Shown: positions 19,434-27,377 of the stretch, one piece after another
Layout of the letters: every line of letters starts with the position of its first letter
Numbering within the stretch: position 1 is the stretch's first letter
Origin: Trichomonas vaginalis G3
Taxonomy: Eukaryota; Parabasalia; Trichomonadida; Trichomonadidae
Direction: 5' to 3'
DNA: 64,000 nt
Assembly (NCBI RefSeq): GCF_026262505.1
Contig: NC_067208.1
Location: 19,353,962 to 19,417,961 of the forward strand
Translations under genes and position numbers: made by a program
The notes under the pieces: generated by a model
The model's database searches: none
Seen by the model: the letters and a program-made list of their open reading frames with translations, nothing else
Told to the model about the DNA's origin: nothing

Positions 19434-19589
19434 ATGAACAATACAGCATTGAGACAAATGGGTTCAAGATGGATTTGTCGGCTTCCAGCAGTTACACAAC
19501 CACGTGTTTGTCAAGTTCTTCCTATACCTCAGGAAGTTTTAGACCGACTTAAAAAACCTAAACAACCAGTTGAAAACAAAACAAACTAA
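19434..19589 (+). CDS. Unknown 51-residue protein
   Basis: It begins MNNTALRQMGSRWICRLPA and ends in Lys/Pro-rich KKPKQPVENKTN, with two cysteines. TTTTTACTGAGATGAA directly precedes the ATG and is repeated exactly before the next gene at 19608, which supports it as a real gene. Function unknown. Confidence 0.55.
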   Translation: MNNTALRQMGSRWICRLPAVTQPRVCQVLPIPQEVLDRLKKPKQPVENKTN

Positions 19590-19607
19590 AATTTTTACTG
19601 AGATGAA

Positions 19608-20192
19608 ATGACCGAAGAAGTTGAAACGGTAGATTTGACACCACAAACAAAAAGTTCAGAACCATTGTCAAAACCTGTCAAAGAACTTACAGATGAAGAG
19701 AAAAATTCAATAATAGAAAGTGCCAGGTCTGGAAATACAAACCCTAACTACAAAGTCACTTTTCATAGAAATGGAACGGCTAGTATCTCAAAAAAGAAAC
19801 AGACTCTCACAAATAAAATATTGAAGTCTGAAGGAGCTTTCGAGACAACAGATGGAAAAGTTTACTTCACTGACCAACAGTTCATTATAGAACATCTCAT
19901 TGACTTAGAGTCGAAATATTCTAAACTTTACAACAAACACAAAAAGTTGAAAGGAAAACAAAAACAAATGGCATATGATATTTATGAAGATGTTGACGAC
20001 ACAACTGTTCCTGCAGGTGAGGTAAAGTCAGAGGAACCGAAAAGTGACGAAAAACCGATAGAAGAAGAGAAACCAAAAACTGAAGATAAACCAAAACCAA
20101 AGTTTAGTTTCCAAACTAAACCAAGTCAACCTTCATTAGCTGGTATGGGTTGGCGTCAAAGACTTATGGCAGCAGGTGGTTATGTAAAGTAA
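19608..20192 (+). CDS. Unknown Maverick protein with coiled coil and acidic linker
   Basis: 194 residues. The middle (about 100-130) is a Lys-rich coiled coil (LESKYSKLYNKHKKLKGKQKQ). Next comes a Glu/Lys/Pro-rich linker, then a conserved-looking C-terminal tail (GMGWRQRLMAAGGYVK). The 18-bp spacer from the preceding gene carries the same TTTTTACTGAGATGAA start box. It may be a structural or scaffold protein. No family recognised. Confidence 0.6.
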   Translation: MTEEVETVDLTPQTKSSEPLSKPVKELTDEEKNSIIESARSGNTNPNYKVTFHRNGTASISKKKQTLTNKILKSEGAFETTDGKVYFTDQQFIIEHLIDLESKYSKLYNKHKKLKGKQKQMAYDIYEDVDDTTVPAGEVKSEEPKSDEKPIEEEKPKTEDKPKPKFSFQTKPSQPSLAGMGWRQRLMAAGGYVK

Positions 20193-20196
20193 AGAA

Positions 20197-20223
20197 AAAA
20201 AATATTTTTTTATTTTTATAAAA
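20197..20223 (+). promoter_or_regulatory. A-tract/T-tract promoter or terminator box
   Basis: Between a stop and the next ATG lies AAAAAAAATATTTTTTTA followed by TTTTTATAAAA. Similar blocks lie before the genes at 26404, 30421 (-), 58253, 59520 and 62355 (-). The symmetric A/T tract could end the upstream transcript and open the next promoter. Confidence 0.5.
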
Positions 20224-22376
20224 ATGCCCCCATATAGAATGGATAGAAAATCTGCTAGAATAAAAGCAGAGTTGCAAAGATATGGTTGGAGAGTTTCGAA
20301 GAATTTTAAATATAGGAAGGGAAGACCCATAAAAGTCTATGACAAATTGTCTGGTCTTCGCTACGAAATGGACTTAGAAACAGCACGCGCAAATTATCCA
20401 AACAGACTAGAGAGGTTAGAAGAAGAACGTCTTATGGACATGCCTTTCGATGTTAGTGAACCTCAAGTTGAAGGACACGACGGCTTTGCCAGATTCTACT
20501 GGAAACATGACGAACAATTGCATCCTTTGAGAAGGAAAAAAGGAAAAGGTGAAGACGCACATGCTCCCATGGAAAGAACAAGATATGCATATGAAAAGTA
20601 TCGTGAAGTTAGAAGTCAAATTACATCTGGTCGAACCTTTACAGTAAACTTTGACGAAGGAAAGAACAAAGAAGGCTTCATGGGTGTACTTGCTGCCATA
20701 CAAGACGGAAATAAGAAAGGATACAATCTCAGACTAACCGTAACAGATTTAGATGGTCACATTTACTATGCGCATGGCAATGAACAAACAGCCGCACAAC
20801 TTCTTGACGCTTTCAAGACTACAAAGAGAGAACAAATGTTGACTCCGACTCAGACATTTTGAATGCAATTGAAGGAATTGCAAGTGTCAAGTTCGAATGG
20901 TACCAACCTAACCCTCAAGCAGTCAGACAACATGCTGGATACTTCCCGTTCAGAAATAAGTCTGACATTGACTTGACAAGGTATGGAATTTACAATTCAA
21001 TTGAAACAATTGTCAATGAACCTTGTATTCTTACATGTCTCAGGAACTCTGGTCTTGTTACAGATGAGAAAATGAAGTATCTTGAGTCATGTGTGAAGAC
21101 AAGGTACATTCTCAGAGGTCAATTGGCAAAAGTTGCACCGTTGGCAAATGTCAATATCCGAGTCAACATTCCGACTGAGAAAGGTTCTTCACATGACGAC
21201 TATGTTGTTGACAAAGACTTACCATGGTTGAAGATTGTAATTGTCCACAACCACTTCATGTTGAACGAAAGTCTTACAAACCCATTGTTCGGAAAAGGCA
21301 AGTGCAACATTGTCAGAGCTGTAAACATTCTTTTCGAGAAAGGTTTGTTGGAACCAATTCCAGATGACAAGCTGACAGAAACTTTTGTACCAAAAGACGA
21401 AACAAACTTTTCATTGTTAGTAAGACCAAAAGTTGTTCCAGACAAAGTTATAGCACAAAAGAAGTACACAGCTCCAAAAGGAGTTGGATTGTTCGGATAC
21501 CAACCTGAACCAGAAGAACTTCCAATGAGGTTGCAAGAACTTCAAGATGCTATAAACAAACTTCCATTGAGACATCCAATCGACGTCAAATTGTATTGGA
21601 GAGCATCAGAGTTAGGTCAGAAGATTTTATATGAAACAGGTTGCTTTGACGATGTTTATGAGATAACAGGAGAAGTTTCTCAAAAGATAAGAGACTCACT
21701 TGAATTTCCACAAACTGGTCCGATTGGATGCGACAAGTTCGACTCATACGAAAAGATATACTATGTCGACCTTAACGCTGCGTACATGAGGTTTGTCCAA
21801 TATATTCCGACTGGAATTCCAAACGAAGATGGTGAGTTCCCGGGAAGGAACTATACAGTTGGAAAAGTCATACAACAACTGTATGATATTAGGAAAGCTT
21901 CAAACCCCAAACTTGCAATGACACTCAAATTGCTTATGAATTCGACATGGGGATATTCCATTAAGAAACCTCAAGCGATGAAGAGTAAACACTATGAGAA
22001 GGTCGACAACTTTGTTGAAAGGTTCTCCCCTTTTGTTTTGAAATACGAATTTACTCAAGGTCAAAGTGGCTCAGTAACCACAGTAAAACCTATTGTCGAA
22101 CATTGGTCTTATCCTCAGTTCGCAAAGGCAGTCCTTGACAACTACAACAAATTCTTCTCCGAAGTCAAATCCAAAGTTGTGGTTTACTATGAGAACATCG
22201 ACGCACTCATGACGAACAAAGAAGGCTATAACAAACTCATTGAAATGGGTTAAGTCGGTGAAAAGATGGGTCAATTCAAATTGGACAAAATTTTCACCGA
22301 AGTTCATGTCCTCTCCAAGCGTAAGTACTGGGGCATACTTGAAGACGGCACAGAAATAAAACATTGCATGAAGTAA
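20224..22376 (+). pseudogene. Protein-primed family-B DNA polymerase (Polinton pPolB), broken
   Basis: The first 640 bases give a basic N-terminal segment (RKSARIKAELQRYGWRV) with a beta-rich part. The following region carries polymerase motifs in order: motif A as YYVDLNAAYMRF, motif B as KLLMNSTWGYSIKKP, and motif C as VVVYYENIDALMT. It ends with an FKLDKIFTEVHVLSKRKYWG segment typical of Maverick polymerases. The 3'-5' exonuclease part is not recognisable and the spacing between motifs A and B is short, so the copy is well below the usual family length. It is broken, with perhaps two or three breaks. In Polintons this enzyme copies the element using a protein primer. Confidence 0.8.
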
Positions 22377-22403
22377 AAAATTTTTATTTGAATTTGAATT
22401 TAA

Positions 22404-22487
22404 ATGTGGGGAATTCTTGGTCTCAAACTCATATATAACCTGTTTGTCTGTATTTTCGTCGACTATGGCACGAGACACGAACATTGA
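22404..22487 (+). CDS. Tiny hydrophobic peptide
   Basis: 27 residues (starting MWGILGLKLIYNLFVCIFV) forming one membrane helix with a short charged tail. A TTTTTATTTGAATTTGAA block lies before the ATG. The length is near the limit of belief; the hydrophobic helix and start box are the only support. Confidence 0.3.
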   Translation: MWGILGLKLIYNLFVCIFVDYGTRHEH

Positions 22488-22514
22488 CCAAACGGACAAA
22501 AAGTGTCATTTCAG

Positions 22515-22778
22515 ATGGTCACGCAGCCAATCGCATTCGAGCACTTCGAAGAAGCCTTACGTTCCAAGGGAGAGGGTGTCTGGTGCAAGGCAGAGGTCAT
22601 GAAACTCTACGAGCAGTACATCCTCAATGCCTGGGAGGACAAATCGTCCTTGGATTGGCAATTCTACCAACTCCTCTGGGACGACCTCCTAGGCAACTGG
22701 GATGACGAAAGAGTCCAATTCAGGGGTCAGGAACTACTTGTCCAAATTCTCATTAATTTAAGCTACTTAACTAAATAA
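22515..22778 (+). CDS. Unknown 87-residue Maverick protein
   Basis: Rich in Trp, Glu and Leu (EDKSSLDWQFYQLLWDDLLGNW). It is probably a small helical protein and ends in LINLSYLTK. It is preceded by AAAAAGTGTCATTT, a second promoter-like motif shared with the genes at 25632 (-), 25867 (-) and 51688. The ATG at 22515 follows this motif directly. Function unknown. Confidence 0.55.
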   Translation: MVTQPIAFEHFEEALRSKGEGVWCKAEVMKLYEQYILNAWEDKSSLDWQFYQLLWDDLLGNWDDERVQFRGQELLVQILINLSYLTK

Positions 22779-22827
22779 ACACCTAAATTTACTCGGGGTT
22801 TCCCCCTAAAATAAAATTTTTTTACTC

Positions 22828-23541
22828 TTAGAACCACTCGAGGTTCTCCTTACGGTTGTTGAGCTTGTCACCGTCAATGTGTCTGACCTTCGTCTTCTTG
22901 CCTGGATTTGGAACCCATTGAATTGCGACAAGCTTGCCCATGGAGATTGAACCGCGATTCCGAAGGTTAAGGTTCAAGTGTCCCAAGTTGTTGAGGACTG
23001 GGGTAAGAACCTTGCCTGTCTCCTTGTTGCGGATTTTGTATGGGTAGGGTTGGGAAATTTCATAACTGTCATCGGCAACAAGGGTTGCCCAAACTTCCTT
23101 TTCTTCGTGTTTCTCTTCTTCTTCCTCTTCTTCTTCGTGTTTCTCTTCTTCTTCGTGTTTCTCTTCTTCCTCGAAAATTCCTTCTTCAATTTGGTACTCA
23201 CGAATTACGGTGTTGGAGGTTCTGTCCTTTCCGAGTACCTTCCAGATGGCGTCTATCTCTTCGAAGAAACGGTAGATGAGTCTGGCAAGGTCTCGGTTCT
23301 CTCTCGCGTAAATGCGCAAGGTTTCCGTCAAATCATTCAGGCATTTCTCATTGGAAGCTTGGTTCATGAGGACATCGGCTTTGAGCTTGGTCATCTCTTC
23401 CATAAGACTACTTTGGAGAGTCTTAACGGTGTTTGTCAGATGAGCTTTCAAATTCAAAATTTGAATTTGAACTGGGCGCTTGTCTGGCAACATTGAAAGG
23501 ACATCTGCCATTGTGTTCGGCTTCGGTGCTTGTTCGGACAT
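22828..23541 (-). CDS. HNH/NUMOD-type protein with acidic hinge
   Basis: 237 residues, looks whole. A helical N-terminal half is followed by an acidic hinge of EEEEKHEEEE-type repeats. The C-terminal 85 residues match homing-endonuclease-like domains: YEIS..YPYKIRN (NUMOD4-like), then LVAIQWVPNPGKKTKVRHIDGDKLNNRKENLEW, the HNH_3 pattern. Such domains cut or bind DNA in phages and large DNA viruses. It may be a nuclease for replication or for spread, or a domesticated DNA-binding protein. Domain assignment is good; activity is unproven. Confidence 0.72.
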   Translation of the reverse strand: MSEQAPKPNTMADVLSMLPDKRPVQIQILNLKAHLTNTVKTLQSSLMEEMTKLKADVLMNQASNEKCLNDLTETLRIYARENRDLARLIYRFFEEIDAIWKVLGKDRTSNTVIREYQIEEGIFEEEEKHEEEEKHEEEEEEEEKHEEKEVWATLVADDSYEISQPYPYKIRNKETGKVLTPVLNNLGHLNLNLRNRGSISMGKLVAIQWVPNPGKKTKVRHIDGDKLNNRKENLEWF

Positions 23542-23573
23542 CGAAAAAATGAAGTGGTTTGAGAATGGCGGTT

Positions 23574-24158
23574 TTACTTCAAAAAGCTTGTTATGACAGT
23601 TATGTCATACAACAAGTTTAAAATAATATCTTGTTCTTCTTCTGAACGTTTGTTGTCTCTTCCGATAAAAGTTTCGAACATGAGAACCAAAAAACGTTTT
23701 TTGAGATTGCGGAAGAGTTCAGGCAAACGTTCATATTCTGGATATGTTGGGAGCAGTTCAAAACATCTGAGCTGACTTTCGGACAAAATTGGGACAATGT
23801 CAGAAAATTCATCTTTGGTCGGACTGCATGAAGGTAAGTCCCTTACATGTAAGTAGCTCTGGTAAAGTCTTCTCATTTCTGCTAACTTTTGGAGTATAGC
23901 TTCGTAGTTTAGAAGTTTTAATTTTAATTGTCTTATTCCACTCTTTACTTCTAAACGGTAAGTATCCATGAGGTCAAGAGTAGCTTTGGTAGCTTTAAGT
24001 GGAGCTATCTGTTCCTTGACTCCTGCAATTTTGGTTGCAATTGTGATTTGAGCTCCTTCAAGTTCGCCGTCTATGTCGTTCTCAACACCTTCAACCATAG
24101 CTTGAAACTCTTCATCGGTCCATTGAGATTGGTGTGGGACGAATTTAACTTGCTTCAT
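23574..24158 (-). CDS. Unknown helical Maverick protein
   Basis: 194 residues, almost entirely helical with coiled-coil character (about 30-110) and no membrane segment. A short Cys/Pro loop (RDLPSCSPTKDEF) splits two helical blocks. It is on the same strand as the HNH-type gene, with a 32-bp gap, so the two may be expressed together. No family recognised. Confidence 0.55.
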   Translation of the reverse strand: MKQVKFVPHQSQWTDEEFQAMVEGVENDIDGELEGAQITIATKIAGVKEQIAPLKATKATLDLMDTYRLEVKSGIRQLKLKLLNYEAILQKLAEMRRLYQSYLHVRDLPSCSPTKDEFSDIVPILSESQLRCFELLPTYPEYERLPELFRNLKKRFLVLMFETFIGRDNKRSEEEQDIILNLLYDITVITSFLK

Positions 24159-24184
24159 TCAAAAAATGAAAAAAATGTTTTTAC

Positions 24185-24574
24185 TCAAAACGTTAAGGTT
24201 GACTGAACTGGTTGGATGTCGCCTTCACAGGTTATGTAGAACGGCTGACCCGAGAAGTGAAGGAGAGACTGAATTGCCAATTTCATATGGGGTAGGGGGT
24301 TCTCCTTGTTTGGTATTTTTATCCAAGGACGTTTGTTTAGGAACTTAACAAGAGCTTCTCTTTTGGCGTCCTTTATGCCATCGTAGGCTGTCCCGTCTGG
24401 TATTTGAATTGGAATTCCAGTCGAAGTCTCGAGCTGAAGTGTAGACCTTCCAGAAATAGTGGTGAACTTGACCTTGGGCTTCATTACCCTGCGCAAGTAC
24501 TGCTTAACAACTTCATTTATCTCTATAAGGTAAATTGCCTCGTCAAATCCTTCTGGTATTCCGAGTCCTTCCAT
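24185..24574 (-). CDS. Unknown 129-residue Maverick protein
   Basis: It starts MEGLGIPEGFDEAIYLIEI. A basic middle (YLRRVMKPKVKF) precedes a beta-rich part and a KFLNKRPWIKIP segment. The ATG at 24574 is preferred because the upstream open frame is made only of the 22-bp repeats. It may be a small nucleic-acid-binding protein. It is divergent from the Pro-rich gene at 24825 across the iteron-like region. Confidence 0.5.
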   Translation of the reverse strand: MEGLGIPEGFDEAIYLIEINEVVKQYLRRVMKPKVKFTTISGRSTLQLETSTGIPIQIPDGTAYDGIKDAKREALVKFLNKRPWIKIPNKENPLPHMKLAIQSLLHFSGQPFYITCEGDIQPVQSTLTF

Positions 24575-24824
24575 CCGACAGGAAAATATTTTCCCGACAA
24601 CTGGAAAAAATTTTCCCGACGACAGGAAGGACTCTTCCAGTTGTCCGTCCGTAAACCATTCAAATTTTCGAAAATTGAGAACTTTTGGTCGAACTTCAGA
24701 AAAAGTTTTTCCTTCCGACAGGAAAGGTTTTTCCTTCCGACAGGAAAGGTTTTTCCTTCCGACAGGAAAGGTTTTTCCTTCCGACAGGAAAGGTTTTTCC
24801 TTCCGACGGTTAAGCCACAAACAG
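24575..24824. repeat. Iteron-like array of 22-bp units between divergent genes
   Basis: Four full and one partial copy of a 22-bp unit with core CCTTCCGACAGGAAAGG run from 24706 to 24808. A second, related set (core TTTTCCCGACAACTGG) lies at about 24577-24625. Both cores have dyad symmetry (TTTCC...GGAAA). Maverick 2 has the matching region at 63768-64000 with different copy numbers. The array lies between two divergent start codons, so it is a candidate origin or regulatory site. Confidence 0.75.
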
Positions 24825-25403
24825 ATGTCCGACGTACCACCAACCGAGCCCATTCCCAAACCAGAGGAACCTAAAGCACCAGCCCCTGCACCTCAGCAAC
24901 CTCAGTTCCAGCAAGTCCCTCCACCAAATTACTACCAATTTCCACCTCAAGGTTACTACCTACCACAAGGCTTCCCGAACTACCCTCCTCCTCAGCCTAT
25001 GCCTTACTTCCCCAACCCTTGGATGTTTATGCAAAACCCTGCCCCACAATTCCAATCTCAATCCAAGAGAGACCAAGAGTTCGAGGAAGGTCTGAACCGC
25101 TTACGCAAAGAGTATGCTACTACCCCAATGGAAGAAGACAGGCTTTCAGTCTCTTCCCTCAAATCGACCGATTCGACTCGTACCACAGATTCGGTTCGTG
25201 ACCGTGAAGACTACCTCAAGCAGTCTGAGAGACTCTTCATCCTACAACCATTTACAGTTGGAGCTCTCAAGAACATGCGCAATTACGAAGGTCAGACACC
25301 AGCTGGAGACCGCAAAACAGACGTACTCGCAAGAGCAGTCCAACTCGTCAAAACAAAGACTGAGATAGTCGACTTCATTCTTGCAGCTTGCCCATACAAG
25401 TAA
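24825..25403 (+). CDS. Pro/Gln/Tyr-rich Maverick protein
   Basis: 192 residues from the ATG at 24825. The N-terminal 80 residues are Pro/Gln/Tyr-rich (PPNYYQFPPQGYYLPQGFPN). The C-terminal half is helical with many Ser/Thr and ends RAVQLVKTKTEIVDFILAACPYK. It may be a scaffold or surface protein. The upstream frame is open through the 22-bp repeats, but that stretch is pure repeat and is not counted. A homologue lies at 63191-63767 (-) in Maverick 2. Confidence 0.6.
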   Translation: MSDVPPTEPIPKPEEPKAPAPAPQQPQFQQVPPPNYYQFPPQGYYLPQGFPNYPPPQPMPYFPNPWMFMQNPAPQFQSQSKRDQEFEEGLNRLRKEYATTPMEEDRLSVSSLKSTDSTRTTDSVRDREDYLKQSERLFILQPFTVGALKNMRNYEGQTPAGDRKTDVLARAVQLVKTKTEIVDFILAACPYK

Positions 25404-25431
25404 AAAAATAAACAATTACGAGTTAAACTTT

Positions 25432-25632
25432 TTATTCTTTCTTTTCTGAGTTGTTTAGAGCTGGTTTCTCTTGTAGAAACCTTTCGTACTCTTCCATGGT
25501 CATGTAATTGCGAATTTGGTACGCAATTCCAGGTTCGTTGTTTTTGAACCTTACGTATGTAACGCTTCCATCCTCCTCAGGGAAGTAAGCTGCTAACATC
25601 TGACCAAGTTTTCTCGGTGACTCGGAGCTCAT
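25432..25632 (-). CDS. Unknown 66-residue Maverick protein
   Basis: Acidic at both ends with a central beta stretch (DGSVTYVRFKNNEPGIAYQI). Upstream, reading towards the ATG, is AAAAAGTGACATTTTT, a motif of the second promoter class. A homologue is at 62964-63161 in Maverick 2. Function unknown. Confidence 0.55.
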   Translation of the reverse strand: MSSESPRKLGQMLAAYFPEEDGSVTYVRFKNNEPGIAYQIRNYMTMEEYERFLQEKPALNNSEKKE

Positions 25633-25672
25633 AAAAATGTCACTTTTTAAACGTTAAGTTTTTAGTCTTATT

Positions 25673-25867
25673 TTACCCTTTGTTTACCCTTTGTTTGTCA
25701 AGGTAGTATTGGAGTGCAATTTCTCCAAATTCTCTGTGTCGGAGTTCTTCAGCATTTTCCAAGGTGTCCCTGGAGAACTCAAAGAAGTTGTCAAGAACAT
25801 ACTGCCATGCTGCTCTTCTGAGTTCGTCGGTATTTTGGAAGTGTTGCACCTTCGAGTCTTCGGACAT
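25673..25867 (-). CDS. Unknown 64-residue helical Maverick protein
   Basis: Acidic helical protein (DELRRAAWQYVLDNFFEFS) ending QRVNKG. It is preceded by AAAAAGTGTCATTTTTTC. At its 3' end an 11-bp tandem unit (AAACAAAGGGT) spans the stop. The homologue at 62718-62912 carries one more unit. Function unknown. Confidence 0.55.
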   Translation of the reverse strand: MSEDSKVQHFQNTDELRRAAWQYVLDNFFEFSRDTLENAEELRHREFGEIALQYYLDKQRVNKG

Positions 25868-25910
25868 GAAAAAATGACACTTTTTCTATTAAACCGTTTT
25901 GGCATTTCTC

Positions 25911-26090
25911 ATGAGTGAGTATAGTTCTGCCGAACCATTGGAAGAGAAGAAGTACCCTTGCTGGCAAAAGACAAAAATAGTTGCCTTAGTTGTCATTGCA
26001 ATTGTACTCGTAATTGAATTCATTGTACTTCTCTTCACGTACATAAAACTCAGCAATGGTATTTGCTTTAAGAAGCTACCATCTTACTAA
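25911..26090 (+). CDS. Small single-pass membrane protein, absent from Maverick 2
   Basis: 59 residues: an acidic cytosolic-type N-terminus with one Cys, a strong membrane helix (IVALVVIAIVLVIEFIVLLF), and a short basic tail with one Cys. The gene lies between the 64-residue gene and the 12-bp repeat arrays. At the matching place Maverick 2 lacks the gene. It is therefore optional cargo. A holin-like or membrane-anchor role is conceivable but unsupported. Confidence 0.6.
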   Translation: MSEYSSAEPLEEKKYPCWQKTKIVALVVIAIVLVIEFIVLLFTYIKLSNGICFKKLPSY

Positions 26091-26164
26091 GACTAAACAC
26101 TTACATTTTTCAAGCTTGACTTTTTACAATTTGAATTTTGTTGCTGAATTCAGCAAAAATATAA

Positions 26165-26341
26165 TTTATGTTAGAATGTTAGATCTAACATGTTTTCTAA
26201 CACGTTTTCTAACATGGTCTAAAACTCTCGAAAATCATGAATTTTACACCAAAAATAATGTTTATGTTAGAATGTTAGATCTAACATGTTTTCTAACACG
26301 TTTTCTAACATGGTCTAAAACTCTCGAAAATCATGAATTTT
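26165..26341. repeat. Two 81-bp repeats holding 12-bp iterons upstream of the 304-residue gene
   Basis: Copies at 26165-26245 and 26261-26341 are nearly identical. Each holds the palindrome TGTTAGATCTAACA next to 12-bp units of form CATGTTAGAAAA (read on the - strand). A perfect palindrome GCTGAATTCAGC lies just outside (about 26143-26154). The inverted partner array follows the gene at 27323-27377. Maverick 2 has the same layout with a different core. Confidence 0.8.
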
Positions 26342-26403
26342 CCCGAAATAAAAAATAAAGTTGGTTTTTTTAAAAAAATATTTTTTATTTTTATTGTAAG
26401 AAC

Positions 26404-27318
26404 ATGTTAGCAACAACAGCACCAAACTCGTTAGTCATGAACCCAACTTCAATGTTAGTAGAGATGAAAAGCTTCATTCCTTCTTCATATACTTTCGAAA
26501 CAAAAATCCAGAAGATAAAGCAAGAACTTTTAACAAGTAATTTAGACTGTAGTGCGAAAGATGAAACAAATGAACAGTATCTTTATGAAATGCAGGATAT
26601 TATTGACCATTTACCTAAACTTCCTGAAATCCAACAACAAAAACTCACTATTCCAGAATTCGATGAAATAGAAGTCGGACTGACTGACTCAGTAGAAATA
26701 AAGAAGTTCATACGAAAGGTTAACTATGAGTTTCTTGGATTTCATTGCAACCACAAAGTCATGGACAAAGACTGCGACATGGTATATAAGAACATCTCTG
26801 ACCTTTACAAATCCGAAGAATTTAAGACCTACGACAACTTTGTTTCATTAGTTGCAAAATGTGTTTGGGAAATAAGAGATAAAGATAGTAGGGGTAAGGT
26901 ATGGAACGAACAAATAAAACCCGCTATGTTCGAGATGAAGAAAACCATTGACGCCTTAGTTGTTTTAGCAGGTAAGGTTTCAGAATATAACGCAAAAATG
27001 AACCCACAATGTTCTAAATGTAAAGCAGCAATGAGGAAATATAACTACTCCGTCAAAGAGATAGAACGTATGCGAAACGACTATGCAGATTTAAAGAAAG
27101 AAGCAGAGAAACCAGCAGAAGATAAAATGGACATGTTGACATTTCTAAACAAAAACTATCCAACAGCTGACGATTTCCTTCTATCTGACGTCAAGAAGAA
27201 GTATAAAGAAACTTTCGGTATCGTTAAAACATTCGATGTACTGACAGAAGAAATAGAAGCTACGAAATTGTTTAGAGTCATGAACCATCGCAACATATAC
27301 CATGTAAAACGCTTGTAA
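26404..27318 (+). CDS. 304-residue iteron-flanked Maverick protein, candidate DNA-binding factor
   Basis: Looks whole. The N-terminal half is helical. A CxxC pair (NPQCSKCKAA, about 200-208) could bind metal and is followed by a coiled coil (EIERMRNDYADLKKEAEK). The last 60 residues (LNKNYPTADDFLLSDVKKKY ... KTFDVLTEEIEATKLFRVM) have the rhythm of a winged-helix or helix-turn-helix domain. The gene is enclosed by inverted arrays of the 12-bp unit ATGTTAGAAAAC. Compared with the Maverick 2 copy the protein is almost unchanged except at a 7-residue stretch near the end (VMNHRNI here, ISRIHNV there). DNA binding to the flanking units is inference. Confidence 0.6.
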   Translation: MLATTAPNSLVMNPTSMLVEMKSFIPSSYTFETKIQKIKQELLTSNLDCSAKDETNEQYLYEMQDIIDHLPKLPEIQQQKLTIPEFDEIEVGLTDSVEIKKFIRKVNYEFLGFHCNHKVMDKDCDMVYKNISDLYKSEEFKTYDNFVSLVAKCVWEIRDKDSRGKVWNEQIKPAMFEMKKTIDALVVLAGKVSEYNAKMNPQCSKCKAAMRKYNYSVKEIERMRNDYADLKKEAEKPAEDKMDMLTFLNKNYPTADDFLLSDVKKKYKETFGIVKTFDVLTEEIEATKLFRVMNHRNIYHVKRL

Positions 27319-27322
27319 ATAG

Positions 27323-27377
27323 TTATGTTAGAAAACATGTTAGAAAACATGTTAGATCTAACATTCTAACATAAACA
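27323..27377. repeat. Inverted 12-bp iteron array after the 304-residue gene
   Basis: Two ATGTTAGAAAAC units are followed by ATGTTAGATCTAACAT and TCTAACAT. It is the reverse complement of the upstream 81-bp repeat (about 60 bp, one difference). It separates the 304-residue gene from the convergent ATPase gene. Confidence 0.8.

Noticed and set aside
24706-24808. CRISPR-like array
   Set aside because: 22-bp units abut directly without spacers and the host is a eukaryote.
24675-24824. Longer start for the Pro-rich protein through the repeats
   Set aside because: The extra residues are only translated 22-bp iterons; the ATG at 24825 gives a sensible start.
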